From Rhizobium lusitanum (GTDB taxonomy: Bacteria; Pseudomonadota; Alphaproteobacteria; Rhizobiales; Rhizobiaceae), in assembly GCF_014189535.1 (NCBI RefSeq), contig NZ_CP050308.1, positions 3,523,001-3,587,000 of the forward strand: a stretch of DNA of 64,000 nucleotides, given 5' to 3'. The first letter of the stretch is position 1. Every line of letters begins with the position of its first letter. The position numbers and the translations under genes are program-made. Positions 7,865 through 16,486 of this stretch are shown here, in pieces. Below the pieces are notes generated by a model that saw nothing but the letters and a program-made list of their open reading frames with translations, ran no database searches and had not been told where the DNA came from.

Positions 7865-8635
7865 CTATTTCTTCACCGCGACCAGAAACAGCCGCGGAAA
7901 CCGCAGCAGGACCTTGCCGTCGGTGAGCGGCGGATAGGCCTTTTCGATGCGCGCGAGATAATCGACCGTGAAGGCGTCGCGATGTTCGGCGCCGGCATGA
8001 TCGAGATAGGGGCGCAGGCCCGTAGCCTTGACCCATTCGACGATGGCGGCGGCGTTTTCAAGCGCGTGATTGTAGTTGGTGTGCCAGAGGTCGATGCGCG
8101 CAGACTTGCCGATCAGCCTGTTGTAATAGACCGACGGCGCGGGCAGGGCATTGCGGCGGACGCTCTTCTTCGCGAAGGTCTCGCTCCAGGGGCCACTTTT
8201 TGCGGTTTCTTCCATCATCAGATGGCTGAGTTCGGTCAGGTTATCAGGCATCTGGATGGCGAGCACGCCGCCGGGCTTCAGCCCATCCATCAGCCGGTCG
8301 AAGATGTCGAGATGATTGGGCAGCCACTGGAAGACGGCGTTGGCGAACAGCAGGTCGACGGGCTCGTCGGGTTGCCATGTCGCCAGATCGGCCTTGACGA
8401 AGTCCGTGCCGGGCATGCGGGCGCGGGCCGCCTCCAGCATGTTGTCGTCACTGTCGAGGCCGGAGACGCCGGCCGCGCCATAGCGCTCGACGATCAGTTC
8501 GGTCGAGTTGCCGGGGCCGCAGCCGAGATCGATGGCGCGGTCGATGCGGTCGAGCGACACCTGCGCCAGCAGGTCGCGCGCCGGGCGGGTGCGTTCATCC
8601 TCGAACTTCACATATTGGCCGGCAGACCATGCCAT
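7865..8635 (-). CDS. tam: Trans-aconitate 2-methyltransferase
   Basis: A 256-residue class I SAM-dependent methyltransferase that matches Tam, which methylates trans-aconitate, a by-product that inhibits aconitase. The SAM motif I is '[10 protein letters not shown]' (residues 36-45); '[10 protein letters not shown]' is the acidic second motif, and '[11 protein letters not shown]' is the characteristic Tam segment. The N-terminal '[20 protein letters not shown]' is diagnostic for the family. The ATG at 8635 is preferred over an upstream in-frame codon at 8683 because the protein then starts exactly at the conserved N terminus and AGAGGA precedes it. Cytoplasmic. It is followed on the same strand by no gene for 250 bp (the RIME-like repeat). 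Confidence 0.9.
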   Translation of the reverse strand: MAWSAGQYVKFEDERTRPARDLLAQVSLDRIDRAIDLGCGPGNSTELIVERYGAAGVSGLDSDDNMLEAARARMPGTDFVKADLATWQPDEPVDLLFANAVFQWLPNHLDIFDRLMDGLKPGGVLAIQMPDNLTELSHLMMEETAKSGPWSETFAKKSVRRNALPAPSVYYNRLIGKSARIDLWHTNYNHALENAAAIVEWVKATGLRPYLDHAGAEHRDAFTVDYLARIEKAYPPLTDGKVLLRFPRLFLVAVKK

Positions 8636-8692
8636 GATGCTATCCTCTTCTCGGATGGACTTTGCTTCGTCCCGGCGTAGCACCGGGATATA

Positions 8693-9733
8693 TCAGAATC
8701 GTGTAATCACGCTGATCCCCGTGCCTTCCGCCTTGTCCAGCGTCATCAGCGCCGGCACGGCCTCTTCCAGGCTGATCCTGCGGCCGATCAGCTTTTGCGG
8801 AGCGATCTTGCCGGCGGCGAGCATGTCGAGCATGGCGTCGTAACGCCAGGCCTGCATGCCGTGGCTGCCGTAGATTTCCAGCTCGTGGCCGATCACCTGA
8901 CCCATCGGGATCTGTGGCGTCGCATGCTCACCGAGCATCAGGCCGACCTGCACATGCCGGCCACGGCGGCGGAGATTCTTGATCGAGTTGAAGCAGGTGA
9001 CGGGATGGCCGAGCGCGTCGATCGACACATGCGCGCCGCCCTTGGTGATCTCGCGCACGGCTTCGGCGACATCTGCAACACCGGCGGCATTGATGGTCGC
9101 GACCGCGCCGCATTCGCGGGCGAAAGCCAGCTTCTCATCGGAAATATCGATGGCGATGGCGTTGGCGCCGAGCGCGCTGGCGATCATGATCGCGGAGAGG
9201 CCGACACCGCCACAGCCGTGGACTGCGATCCATTCGCCCGGACGTGTTTTCGCCTGATCGGCGACGGCGCGAAACGAGGTGGCGAAACGGCAGCCGAGGC
9301 TCGCCGCCGTGGCATCATCGACCGTTTCCGGCAGATGTACGAGATTGGTGTCGGCATAGTCGATCGCCACATATTCGGCAAACGAGCCCCAATGGGTGAA
9401 GCCGGGCTGGAATTGGCTGGGGCAGACCTGCTGGTTGCCGGAATGGCATTCGGCGCAATGGCCGCAGCCGGAGACGAAGGGCACGGTGACACGGTCGCCA
9501 ACCTTGAAGCGGACGACGCCCCGGCCGGTCGCCACCACCTTGCCGGCAAGCTCATGGCCGGGCACATGCGGCAGCTGGATGTCGGGGTCATGTCCCATCC
9601 AGCCATGCCAGTCGCTGCGGCAAAGCCCGCTGGCGCCGACGGCGATGACAACGCCGTCTTCGCCCGGCGTGGGGTCGGGGAGGGTACGGATCTCGGGGGT
9701 GGCCTCGAAGGCCTCATAGTACATAGCTTTCAT
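8693..9733 (-). CDS. Zinc-dependent alcohol dehydrogenase
   Basis: A 346-residue medium-chain dehydrogenase. Catalytic zinc ligands are visible: Cys38 ('GLCRSD'), His60-Glu61 ('GHE') and Cys148 ('LGCRF'). Structural zinc cysteines are at 90, 93, 96 and 104 ('GCGHCAEC...C'). The NAD(P)-binding turn 'GCGGVGLS' is at 173-180. The family oxidises alcohols or polyols; the substrate cannot be read. The ATG at 9733 is chosen because the sequence 'MKAMYYEAF' is the usual family start; the region upstream in frame looks non-coding. It lies 57 bp upstream of tam on the same strand, so co-transcription is possible. The class IV aminotransferase gene diverges from it. Confidence 0.9.
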   Translation of the reverse strand: MKAMYYEAFEATPEIRTLPDPTPGEDGVVIAVGASGLCRSDWHGWMGHDPDIQLPHVPGHELAGKVVATGRGVVRFKVGDRVTVPFVSGCGHCAECHSGNQQVCPSQFQPGFTHWGSFAEYVAIDYADTNLVHLPETVDDATAASLGCRFATSFRAVADQAKTRPGEWIAVHGCGGVGLSAIMIASALGANAIAIDISDEKLAFARECGAVATINAAGVADVAEAVREITKGGAHVSIDALGHPVTCFNSIKNLRRRGRHVQVGLMLGEHATPQIPMGQVIGHELEIYGSHGMQAWRYDAMLDMLAAGKIAPQKLIGRRISLEEAVPALMTLDKAEGTGISVITRF

Positions 9734-9940
9734 AGGTATCTCGTATAGCTCGCCGCGTTTGCTTTGGCTCATCATTTTTCCTGATTGACCCATTCGTCAA
9801 GCTGTTGTTTCGGCGCATGAAAATTGCGTGCCGAAACCGTCATCCGGAGCTTTGTTGCGAATGGATTTTGAGCTGAAAATTCTGCTTGACCCCCAGGTTG
9901 CGCGGGGATTTTCTTTTGCCGCTTTCACGAGGAAATTATC

Positions 9941-10828
9941 ATGGCTGTCGATACATCCCCCCGCACCACCACCTGGACCCATGTCGATGGAGAATGGCTA
10001 TCCGGCAATCCGCCGCTGATCGGCCCGACCTCGCATGCCATGTGGCTGGCATCGACCGTCTTCGACGGCGCGCGCTGGTTCGACGGTATCGCGCCTGATC
10101 TCGACCTCCATTGCCAGCGTATCAACCGCTCGGCACTTGCTATGGGATTGAAGCCGGTGAAGACTCCGGAGGAGATTGAGACGCTCGCCTGGGAGGGCAT
10201 CGAGAAGTTCGATGGCAAGACGCCACTCTATATCAAGCCTATGTATTGGGGCGAGCATGGTTCGCCGGGCAGCGTCGTTGCTGTCGATGGGGAATCGACC
10301 CGCTTTGCGCTTTGCCTGTTCGAGGCGCCACTTGGCGGCCAGGGCGGTATTTCGCTGACCGTTTCGCCCTTCCGCCGTCCGTCGCCGGAAACCGCGATGA
10401 CCGACGCCAAGGCCGGCTCGCTCTACCCGAACAGCGGCCGCATGATCCTGGAAGCCAAGAAGCGCGGCTTTGACAATGCGTTGGCATGCGACATGAACGG
10501 CAATGTCGCCGAGACCGCATCGTCCAACGTCTTTATGGTGAAAGACGGTATCGTCTACACGCCGGTCGCCAACCGCACCTTCCTCGCCGGCATCACCCGC
10601 GCCCGCGTCATCGGCCTGTTGCGTCAGGAAGGGTTCGAGGTGCGCGAGGAAACGCTATCCGTCGAGCAGTTCATGGCCGCCGACGAGATCTTCACCACCG
10701 GCAACTTCGCCAAGGTCGTCGGCGTCACTCGCCTCGACGGTCGCGAATTCCAGCCAGGCCCGCTCGCCCGCAAGGCGCTGGAACTCTATATGGATTGGGC
10801 CTTTGGCCGGAGTGTCAGCGAAGAATAG
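9941..10828 (+). CDS. Class IV aminotransferase (branched-chain aminotransferase-like)
   Basis: A 295-residue PLP enzyme of fold type IV, closest in pattern to IlvE-type branched-chain aminotransferases; D-amino-acid aminotransferases and aminodeoxychorismate lyase share the fold. The PLP lysine is Lys157 in 'DAKAGSLYPNSGR'. The cofactor-binding glutamate is Glu191 in 'GNVAETASSNVF', and 'LAGITRARVI' binds the phosphate. GAGGA lies eight bases before the ATG. It is transcribed away from the alcohol dehydrogenase, with about 200 bp of shared upstream region. Rhizobia normally have another IlvE, so this may be a secondary enzyme; the substrate is uncertain. Confidence 0.88.
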   Translation: MAVDTSPRTTTWTHVDGEWLSGNPPLIGPTSHAMWLASTVFDGARWFDGIAPDLDLHCQRINRSALAMGLKPVKTPEEIETLAWEGIEKFDGKTPLYIKPMYWGEHGSPGSVVAVDGESTRFALCLFEAPLGGQGGISLTVSPFRRPSPETAMTDAKAGSLYPNSGRMILEAKKRGFDNALACDMNGNVAETASSNVFMVKDGIVYTPVANRTFLAGITRARVIGLLRQEGFEVREETLSVEQFMAADEIFTTGNFAKVVGVTRLDGREFQPGPLARKALELYMDWAFGRSVSEE

Positions 10829-10853
10829 GCGATATTGGAGCGCAGCCGCCGGA

Positions 10854-11390
10854 TCATAGCGCGGCCGAATTGCCTTCGAAGGCTTCTCTTGTGATCGAAT
10901 AGGACGCAAAGGATTGGCCGAGATATGTCGTCTCACGCGTCGGCGACAGGCCGAGTTTTTCGGCAACGCGCATGGAGGCTGTGTTGCCGGGCGCGATATC
11001 GGCAATCACATATTCCAGGCCGAGCGTTGCGAAGGCATAGGCGAGGACTGGCCTTGCCGCCTCCGTGGCATAGCCCTTGCCCCAGGTGAGCCTGTTCAGC
11101 CGCCAACCGATCTCGATCTCTGGCCCAACCGCATCTGCGGGGATCAGCAGAATCCAACCGAGAAATTGCTTTGTATTTTCCTTGGCGAAGATGGACCAGT
11201 AGCCAAGGCCCTCACCAAAGTTGGCCTGAATGCGGTTTGTCAGGAATAGCCGGTGCGCTTCCGGATCGTTCCATGGGCCGGGAATGAATTTCGTCACCTC
11301 CGGATCGCGATCCATGGCGAAGCAATCGTCGAGGTCGGCCATGCTGCGTGGGCGTAGGATCAGGCGCTCGGTTTCAAAGGTCGGGAGCAA
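10854..11390 (-). CDS. GNAT acetyltransferase, RimJ/RimL type
   Basis: A 178-residue N-acetyltransferase of the RimJ/RimL subgroup. The N-terminal 'FETERLILRP' is the classic opening of this group. 'EIGWRLNRLTWGKGYATEAA' holds the acetyl-CoA pyrophosphate-binding loop, and 'NTASMRVAEKLGL' is the conserved helix near the C terminus. Family members acetylate ribosomal protein N termini or small molecules; the acceptor here is unknown. The gene is convergent with the aminotransferase gene, leaving 25 bp between the stops. Confidence 0.87.
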   Translation of the reverse strand: MLPTFETERLILRPRSMADLDDCFAMDRDPEVTKFIPGPWNDPEAHRLFLTNRIQANFGEGLGYWSIFAKENTKQFLGWILLIPADAVGPEIEIGWRLNRLTWGKGYATEAARPVLAYAFATLGLEYVIADIAPGNTASMRVAEKLGLSPTRETTYLGQSFASYSITREAFEGNSAAL

Positions 11391-11544
11391 TGGTGTGTCT
11401 CCAAGGCTGTCAACGTGAGATCAAATAAGAAGCCGGAGATTTAAAATAATAATAAGCAAGTCAAAATTAATTTAAATTAAACAGCGCGGAGAGTGCTTTT
11501 GTGATACAATGAGCTTGGTCGGCAAAACCACTAAGGAGGCCGCC

Positions 11545-11667
11545 ATGAAAATCTCTCTTCCTGCTTCAGTCTATCTTTTCGACTACTACAGGCTGTTTCT
11601 GCAGCTCTGTGTCATCGCGGCGATCGGGTTCGTCATCTATTCGATGCTGTTCGGATTGACGTGGTGA
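11545..11667 (+). CDS. Small single-span membrane protein (40 aa)
   Basis: A 40-codon gene with a near-perfect ribosome-binding site (AAGGAGG at 11533-11539, five bases before ATG). The peptide begins with a short amphipathic stretch 'MKISLPASVYLFDYYR' and continues as one hydrophobic helix 'LFLQLCVIAAIGFVIYSMLFGL', ending in Trp. An AT-rich region in front holds a 14-bp palindrome (11467-11480) and a TACAAT-like -10 element at about 11504. I do not recognise the family. Its strong translation signal, coherent membrane helix and separate promoter-like region argue that it is real. It is followed by a weak hairpin before the DUF1488 gene. Confidence 0.6.
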   Translation: MKISLPASVYLFDYYRLFLQLCVIAAIGFVIYSMLFGLTW

Positions 11668-11683
11668 TGTCGGAAGCAATTGA

Positions 11684-11724
11684 GACCGCCGGCCTTTATG
11701 AGGCCGCCGGGTCCATTCTTGTTT
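11684..11724 (+). terminator. Weak hairpin after the small membrane protein
   Basis: Imperfect stem around GGCCT-TTATG-AGGCC, extended by GCCG-type pairs on both sides with mismatches, followed by a T-containing tail (TTCTTGTTT). It could attenuate transcription into the DUF1488 gene 15 bp further on. Confidence 0.4.
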
Positions 11725-11738
11725 AAAGGTAGTCGACG

Positions 11739-11990
11739 ATGAGCCTGAGTTTTCCCAACCGGAACCGCAGTTACGATGCGTCTGCGCGGCGTATCCGTTT
11801 TATCGGGCATGACGGCATGTTCGAGGTTCCTTTTCTGGTCGAAGCTGATGTCTTCCCAGAAGCCAACACGGAGGCTGGCTATCTCGCCGCCTTCGATGCC
11901 GGGCGCGATGCGATACAGCAGGTGGCTATGAAAGCCTATGGCTATGCCCGCCGGCGCATGTACATCCTGACGGCGAATGACTTTCGCTGA
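11739..11990 (+). CDS. DUF1488 family protein
   Basis: An 83-residue protein matching DUF1488, a small alphaproteobacterial family of unknown function. Recognisable parts are the 'MSLSFPNRNRSYD' opening, 'IRFIGHDG' strand, 'FLVEAD' strand and the C-terminal 'AGYLAAFDAGRDAIQ ... YILTANDFR'. There are no signal peptide or membrane helices. It follows the 40-residue membrane protein by 71 bp on the same strand and may share its transcript. It is convergent with the MFS transporter gene, with five bases between the stops. Confidence 0.8.
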   Translation: MSLSFPNRNRSYDASARRIRFIGHDGMFEVPFLVEADVFPEANTEAGYLAAFDAGRDAIQQVAMKAYGYARRRMYILTANDFR

Positions 11991-11995
11991 GGAGA

Positions 11996-13225
11996 TTACT
12001 CCGCCTCTTTCCTCGGGCTGACCCACCAGCAATAGACAGCACCGAGTGCCAGCAACACGCAGGTGCCGAGGAAGACTGCGCGCATGCCGATATGGCCGCC
12101 GACGAAGCCGCCCATGACCGGGCCAACCACCTGACCGACATACTGCGATGAAATCGAAAGACCGAGGATGCTGCCGGCCGCCGCGTCCGGTACATTGTGG
12201 CGGATGACGGCGGTGATGCAGGGCAGCAGTCCACCGAGCGCTATCCCCATCAGGAAACGCAGCGCGATCAATTGCCAGGCCGAGGTGACGAAAGCCTGCG
12301 GGATCAGCAGCAGCGCCGCGACCGCGAGAGCTGCCATGATGACAGTCCAATGGCCGATACGGTCGGCAAGCTTGCCGAGCCATGAGGCCGACAGGATACT
12401 GCCAAGCGCTGCTGCCGCCATGACCACGCCCGAAGTCATCGTGACATGCGCGTTCTCGACGAACTGGGCGACATAGACGGTGATGATCGGCTCGATCGAC
12501 ATATTGGCGAGCATCAGCAGCAGGCCGATCGACAACATGGCGATGGCAGGCCGTTTATCGGGGATGGAAGCCCAGCCGCCGCTGGCCTTCGCGGCTTTCT
12601 TGCGCGCCGGCGACTTCTCTTCCTTGATCAGGAAGGCCGTTGCCAGGAAGGTGAAGAAGATCACGCCGCCCGCCAGCAGAAAGGTGCCGCGAATTCCGAT
12701 GACGGGCGGCAAGGCGCCGCCGATCAGAGGTCCGACCAGATTGCCGGCCATGATGCCGGAGGACAGCATGCCGAGCGCCCAGGCGGAGCGATGTTTAGGC
12801 GTCTGTGTCGCCACCAGGACCATCGAGCCCGAGGCATAGCCGCCGGCAAGGCCGGTGAACAGGCGCAGTGCCACCAGCTGCCAGACACTGCCCGCCATGC
12901 CCATCAGCGAGATCGCCACCGTCATGCCGAGGCTGGCGCGCACCAGCATCAATTTACGGCCATAGATGTCGCCCAGCCGGCCCCAGAGCGGCGCGACGAA
13001 GGCGGCTGCAAAGAAGGTGGCGCCATAGGCGATCCCCGACCATTGCACGATCGCCGCCTTGTCGGTGACGCCGAGTTCCTCGACATAAAGCGGCAAGAAG
13101 GGAAGCAGCAGCGTCATCGCCACGATGGTGGTGAAGGAGCCGACGAGGCAGATAATCAGATTCCGCATCCAATAAGCGGTTTCCGGTTCAGCCGGCGCGG
13201 CTGCCTCCCATTGCGTCTCAGTCAT
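11996..13225 (-). CDS. MFS efflux transporter (multidrug type)
   Basis: A 409-residue major facilitator with about twelve hydrophobic segments. The loop 2-3 motif is 'PLWGRLGDIYGRKLMLV' and its repeat between helices 8 and 9 is 'SWLGKLADRIGHW', the standard MFS signatures. The central cytoplasmic loop is Lys-rich ('EEKSPARKKAAKA'). It resembles MdtG/TetA-like drug:proton antiporters. Substrate unknown. The ATG at 13225 overlaps the stop of the upstream PEBP gene as ATGA, so the two are translationally coupled; a longer upstream frame is antisense noise. The frame ends close to the convergent DUF1488 gene. Confidence 0.88.
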   Translation of the reverse strand: MTETQWEAAAPAEPETAYWMRNLIICLVGSFTTIVAMTLLLPFLPLYVEELGVTDKAAIVQWSGIAYGATFFAAAFVAPLWGRLGDIYGRKLMLVRASLGMTVAISLMGMAGSVWQLVALRLFTGLAGGYASGSMVLVATQTPKHRSAWALGMLSSGIMAGNLVGPLIGGALPPVIGIRGTFLLAGGVIFFTFLATAFLIKEEKSPARKKAAKASGGWASIPDKRPAIAMLSIGLLLMLANMSIEPIITVYVAQFVENAHVTMTSGVVMAAAALGSILSASWLGKLADRIGHWTVIMAALAVAALLLIPQAFVTSAWQLIALRFLMGIALGGLLPCITAVIRHNVPDAAAGSILGLSISSQYVGQVVGPVMGGFVGGHIGMRAVFLGTCVLLALGAVYCWWVSPRKEAE

Positions 13226-13914
13226 TTTCTGGCCTTTGCATTCAGCGTATACAATAATTCCCGGCTGCCCGATGCCAGGATATGTCCCTTCGCCGCGGCC
13301 AGCAGGTCCGCGCGGGTGAAGAGACCGGGAAGATTGAGCCGGTCGACATCGAGCGCGTAGACGGTGACGTGATAGCCGTGGATACGCTCGTCGTTCCAGG
13401 GCGGGCACGCGCCCATATAGCCCCCATGCGGCCCATTCTTCAAGGAGCCGCCGCCTGCGCCATTCTGTCCGCGCCGACCGTGATCCGTGTGCTCGAGCGG
13501 CAGCCCGGTCGCCGGCGAATTGTCGCCATCGGCGCCTTCGGGAAGGCTGGTCAGAGAGGCCGGTATATCGGCGAGCACCCAATGGACGAATTCCATCCGC
13601 TTGAAGTTCTTCGGGATGCTCTTGTCGTCCTTATTGAACAACGAGAAATCGCTGGGCACGTCAGGGTCGACCATGGTCAACGCATAGGAGCGCGTGCCTT
13701 TCGGCCCCTTCGACCAGGACAAGGCCGGGCTCTTGTTTGGCCCAGGCGCGGATTTGTCATTGGTGGTGGCGATACACGAGGCGTTTTCCGGCAGCAGCAT
13801 GCGGCCATCGCTCTTTTCAAATTTGACCTTGAGGTCAGCCGCAAAGGCCGGCGAGCCGGTGGTGACTGCCGCTGCAATAGCGATTGCGCCGAGGAGATGA
13901 GGGGTATTTCGCAT
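13222..13914 (-). CDS. Secreted PEBP (YbhB/YbcL, Raf-kinase-inhibitor-like) protein
   Basis: A 230-residue phosphatidylethanolamine-binding-protein fold. A signal peptide covers residues 1-25 with an 'AFA|AD' cleavage site, so it should be periplasmic. The ligand-pocket motifs are present: 'YALTMVDPDVPS' and 'FVHWVLADIP', then 'GYMGACPPWNDERIHGYHVTVYALD'. The ATG at 13914 is selected because the signal peptide starts there; an upstream in-frame codon adds twelve charged residues. Bacterial PEBPs bind small anionic ligands; their roles are poorly known. Coupling (ATGA) to an MFS exporter suggests a joint task in handling the same compound, but that is inference. Confidence 0.88.
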   Translation of the reverse strand: MRNTPHLLGAIAIAAAVTTGSPAFAADLKVKFEKSDGRMLLPENASCIATTNDKSAPGPNKSPALSWSKGPKGTRSYALTMVDPDVPSDFSLFNKDDKSIPKNFKRMEFVHWVLADIPASLTSLPEGADGDNSPATGLPLEHTDHGRRGQNGAGGGSLKNGPHGGYMGACPPWNDERIHGYHVTVYALDVDRLNLPGLFTRADLLAAAKGHILASGSRELLYTLNAKARK

Positions 13915-14023
13915 GGTCTTGCCCTTTCGCGTTTCAGCCCTTTCGAGCATTCATGGGGCAGGGTCTAACAGATCGATCCGGCACGCTTGCGCACGTAAAC
14001 GCTCAAAATGCAGCCGGAAACGC

Positions 14024-14836
14024 TCAAATCCCGCGCAGCCGCTCGGCAAAGCGGCGGGGTGAGCGATAGCCGGTGGCAAGTGCTGCCTCGCGCAGCGACA
14101 ACCCGTCTTCGGCTAACAATGTGGTCGCGAGCGCCACGCGTTCGCTTGCCAGCACATCGCGCAGCGAGGAGCCTTCTCGCGACAGACGCCGGCGCAGTGT
14201 TGCATTGCTGGTGCCGAGTTCGATGGCAATGAGATCGGCGGTCCAGGCGCGGTCCGGCTGCCAGCGCACCAGCGCGCGCACGGCCTCCGCCGTCGTTTCA
14301 GGCGACGCGGGCAGGGCGCCGCGCATGCCAAGCACCATCAGCACCTCCATCAGGCGATGCTCGATCAATTCCGCCGGCAGCTCGCCGGATGCAATACCGT
14401 CGCCGGCATGGTGGATGGCGGCAGCCAGCACCGGATCGAGCGGCAGGTCGATCTGCGAGGCCATGCGCCCAGGCGGAAATGCCCTGACAGCGCGGCGCAC
14501 GAGTTCATCGGGAAAGCTGATGAAGATGGCGCGATAGATGCCGCTCTGCGGATCGGGGTCGTTGACGACATCGCCGCGCCAGCCGGCGGGTAACACTAGC
14601 ACCGTGCCTGCCGGAAAGCGCAGATGCCGCCCCATGCTGAGCACCTCCTTGGATCCTTCGACGAGAACGACGATCGATACATGGGAAAAGGCCGAGCCGG
14701 CGATCCGCTCGCGCTGCCGGGTGACGAAGGTGAAGAGCGTGGAATAGCTTTTGCCATCAGCCGGCATTGCGACCGGTCGATTGTCTTTCCCCGCCAGCCG
14801 GCGCAGCTTCTCCAATATCTGATAGGCCTCGGGCAT
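14024..14836 (-). CDS. AraC-family transcriptional regulator
   Basis: A 270-residue AraC/XylS regulator. The N-terminal half is a cupin-like sensing domain ('GRHLRFPAGTVLVLPAGWRGDVVN'). The C-terminal half has the two helix-turn-helix units, with 'WTADLIAIELGTSNATLRRRL' first and 'LSLREAALATGYRSPRRFAERLRG' second. It is most like the subgroup related to CuxR or YqhC. It ends right after the second HTH without the usual C-terminal tail. The ATG at 14836 starts the conserved region. Its target is unknown; the neighbouring PEBP/MFS pair on the same strand, about 110 bp downstream, is a reasonable candidate. Confidence 0.87.
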   Translation of the reverse strand: MPEAYQILEKLRRLAGKDNRPVAMPADGKSYSTLFTFVTRQRERIAGSAFSHVSIVVLVEGSKEVLSMGRHLRFPAGTVLVLPAGWRGDVVNDPDPQSGIYRAIFISFPDELVRRAVRAFPPGRMASQIDLPLDPVLAAAIHHAGDGIASGELPAELIEHRLMEVLMVLGMRGALPASPETTAEAVRALVRWQPDRAWTADLIAIELGTSNATLRRRLSREGSSLRDVLASERVALATTLLAEDGLSLREAALATGYRSPRRFAERLRGI

Positions 14837-14941
14837 GGCGGCGGCGTCCTGCTGATGTCGATGAGGGCAATAGTCTGGACCACGCTGCTGACGATGCCAA
14901 GCCCGCAAAGCGCCTTGTCGGTTCTCTCGGCTCCAGGTGAT

Positions 14942-15592
14942 TCAGTTTGCGGCAACCGCTGCCATAGCTGCTTCCAGCGCGACGAGTGGACCGGTCATCG
15001 GCTGAAGAGCACTTCCGGTCAGCAGCCTTAGCGCTCCGGTCATCGACGCCTGTGCGAAGGCGACCGTCTTCGCCCCCTCGCGCTGCGCTGCATCGACTGC
15101 CTCGGCGATTGACGCCAGATAAGCCGCCTGTTCGCCAGCCCGGAACAGAGCCCAGGCGCCGTCGATCAGCCGAACCTGGATCTCAGCGCCGGTTGCCTTC
15201 GCGGCGTCCTCGAATAGTCGGGTGGTGGGGTCGATGGTCGTTCCGACGGTGCAGAGGACGACAACCTTGCCGCCCGCCTTCACGGCCGTCTCCGCCAGTA
15301 CGCCATCGGCCCTGATAACAGGAACCGCGGACTGGTCGGCCGCCAGCGATGCCGCCGGGCCAAGAGTGGAGCAGTTGAGCACGACAACATCGGCCTCCTG
15401 CGCGAGACGCAGCAGGACATCAGCCGTTTCAGCCGTGATATCTGTCGTCAGCCCTCCCAACCGTTCGGCGGTCAGGAGAAGGTCGGCGCGGACATGGTGA
15501 TGAAGGGCGCCAGCCGGAAGGCCAAGCTCCCTTGCTGCGTCCTCATAGATCGGGATGTTGCTTTCGGCAGTGTGCAGGCAGGCTATTTTCAC
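14942..15592 (-). CDS. Asp/Glu racemase-superfamily protein
   Basis: A 216-residue protein of the aspartate/glutamate racemase superfamily. The first catalytic-cysteine loop is present in 'VVVLNCSTLGPAA'. The second cysteine, usually in a 'GCT' turn in the C-terminal lobe, is replaced: the matching loop reads 'AFAQASMTGA'. A one-cysteine enzyme is unlikely to racemise by the two-base mechanism and may instead act like the decarboxylase or isomerase branches (arylmalonate decarboxylase, maleate isomerase). No signal peptide is seen. The AraC gene follows downstream on the same strand. Exact reaction unknown. Confidence 0.75.
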   Translation of the reverse strand: MKIACLHTAESNIPIYEDAARELGLPAGALHHHVRADLLLTAERLGGLTTDITAETADVLLRLAQEADVVVLNCSTLGPAASLAADQSAVPVIRADGVLAETAVKAGGKVVVLCTVGTTIDPTTRLFEDAAKATGAEIQVRLIDGAWALFRAGEQAAYLASIAEAVDAAQREGAKTVAFAQASMTGALRLLTGSALQPMTGPLVALEAAMAAVAAN

Positions 15593-15640
15593 GGAACTGG
15601 TCTCGCTGAGGCCACCCGAAAGGGCGGCGGTTCGCGGAGC

Positions 15641-15892
15641 CTAGCCTCTGACGATCTGATTGTCGACGCGTGCAATGCCGCAGATCGTGGCCGCGATTTT
15701 ACCGGCGCGATCGATCTCTTCTTTGGTTGCAAGCCAGCCGCTAAGGACGATCTTGGGGCCGTCCGCAGTCACGAAAACATCCGGGCCGTCGATATCTTCG
15801 GCGATGGCCAGCGCGTTTTCCACCGCGAATTCGAGGTCGATCGTTTCAGGCGTGTTGGCGTGCGATGTAATGGGGGAGAATGAGGGTGTCAT
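15641..15892 (-). CDS. Single BON-domain protein
   Basis: An 83-residue protein consisting almost entirely of one BON domain: 'DLEFAVENALAIAEDIDGPDVFVTADGPKIVLSGWLATKEEIDRAGKIA' shows the alpha-beta-beta-alpha order with the conserved central glycine ('LSGWL'). BON domains bind phospholipid membranes or act in envelope-stress proteins such as OsmY. There is no signal peptide, which is unusual for the secreted members, so this one may be cytoplasmic. It is followed downstream by the racemase-like gene on the same strand (48 bp). Confidence 0.75.
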   Translation of the reverse strand: MTPSFSPITSHANTPETIDLEFAVENALAIAEDIDGPDVFVTADGPKIVLSGWLATKEEIDRAGKIAATICGIARVDNQIVRG

Positions 15893-15905
15893 GGGTCTGA
15901 TTTCC

Positions 15906-16343
15906 TCAGCTAGTGGTTGTCTTTCGCGTTCTATCCGTTGATATCGCCATCGCGGTATCTAGGCTGCTATCGAGCAGCGCGTCCGGAATTTTCGATCCGT
16001 ATCGTCCCCTGTGGATCGTCAGGGCCTCTCTATAGGCTTCGATGAACAGGTCGATCCTGGGCCAGCTTTCCTGTGCCATATGCGTCGGCCAGAACAGAAA
16101 CGCGCCTGCGGAGGATGTCGTCAATTCGCCCAGGCGGCTGGCGGGAATCTTGAAGGTGCCCTCTGGCATCTTCGCGCGGATACCGAAATCATCGATCAGC
16201 CAATCATCGTTTTCAAAGACAGGCGCCCGACTGTCCATGAGAAACGTGTCCCTGATATGACGGGACGAGCGACTTTCGAAGAATGGAATGAGGCCGACCG
16301 GGCCATCGGTGTTGCTGATCTTGCGGGGACTATCGGCAGGCAT
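15906..16343 (-). CDS. Hypothetical protein
   Basis: A 145-residue protein that I do not recognise. The ATG at 16343 has AAGGA eight bases upstream and is preferred over an in-frame codon at 16391. Visible features: an N-terminal charged region, a hydrophobic core 'SSAGAFLFWPTHMAQESWPRIDLFIEAYREAL', and a Thr/Lys-rich tail. No signal peptide or transmembrane helix. It precedes the BON gene by 13 bp on the same strand, so the two may form an operon. Confidence 0.6.
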   Translation of the reverse strand: MPADSPRKISNTDGPVGLIPFFESRSSRHIRDTFLMDSRAPVFENDDWLIDDFGIRAKMPEGTFKIPASRLGELTTSSAGAFLFWPTHMAQESWPRIDLFIEAYREALTIHRGRYGSKIPDALLDSSLDTAMAISTDRTRKTTTS

Positions 16344-16486
16344 CGTCAATCCTTCCGACGTTGCTGACGGTCTGGGAGCTCGATGCGACAATTGTCGCCT
16401 ACATTAACCGGGCGCGGTTTCCCGCGCACCATCAAGTAAACAGTGGCCTTAAAGGCTGTTGCTGAGCGCGGCTGCTGCGGCGCGAA

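Noticed and set aside
12446..13360. Long open frame antisense to the MFS and PEBP genes
   Set aside because: Rich in Arg, Gln, His and Gly without hydrophobic core; reflects codon bias of the real genes.
13226..13582. Upstream extension of the MFS frame
   Set aside because: It runs antisense-like through the PEBP gene; the true ATG at 13225 overlaps the PEBP stop.
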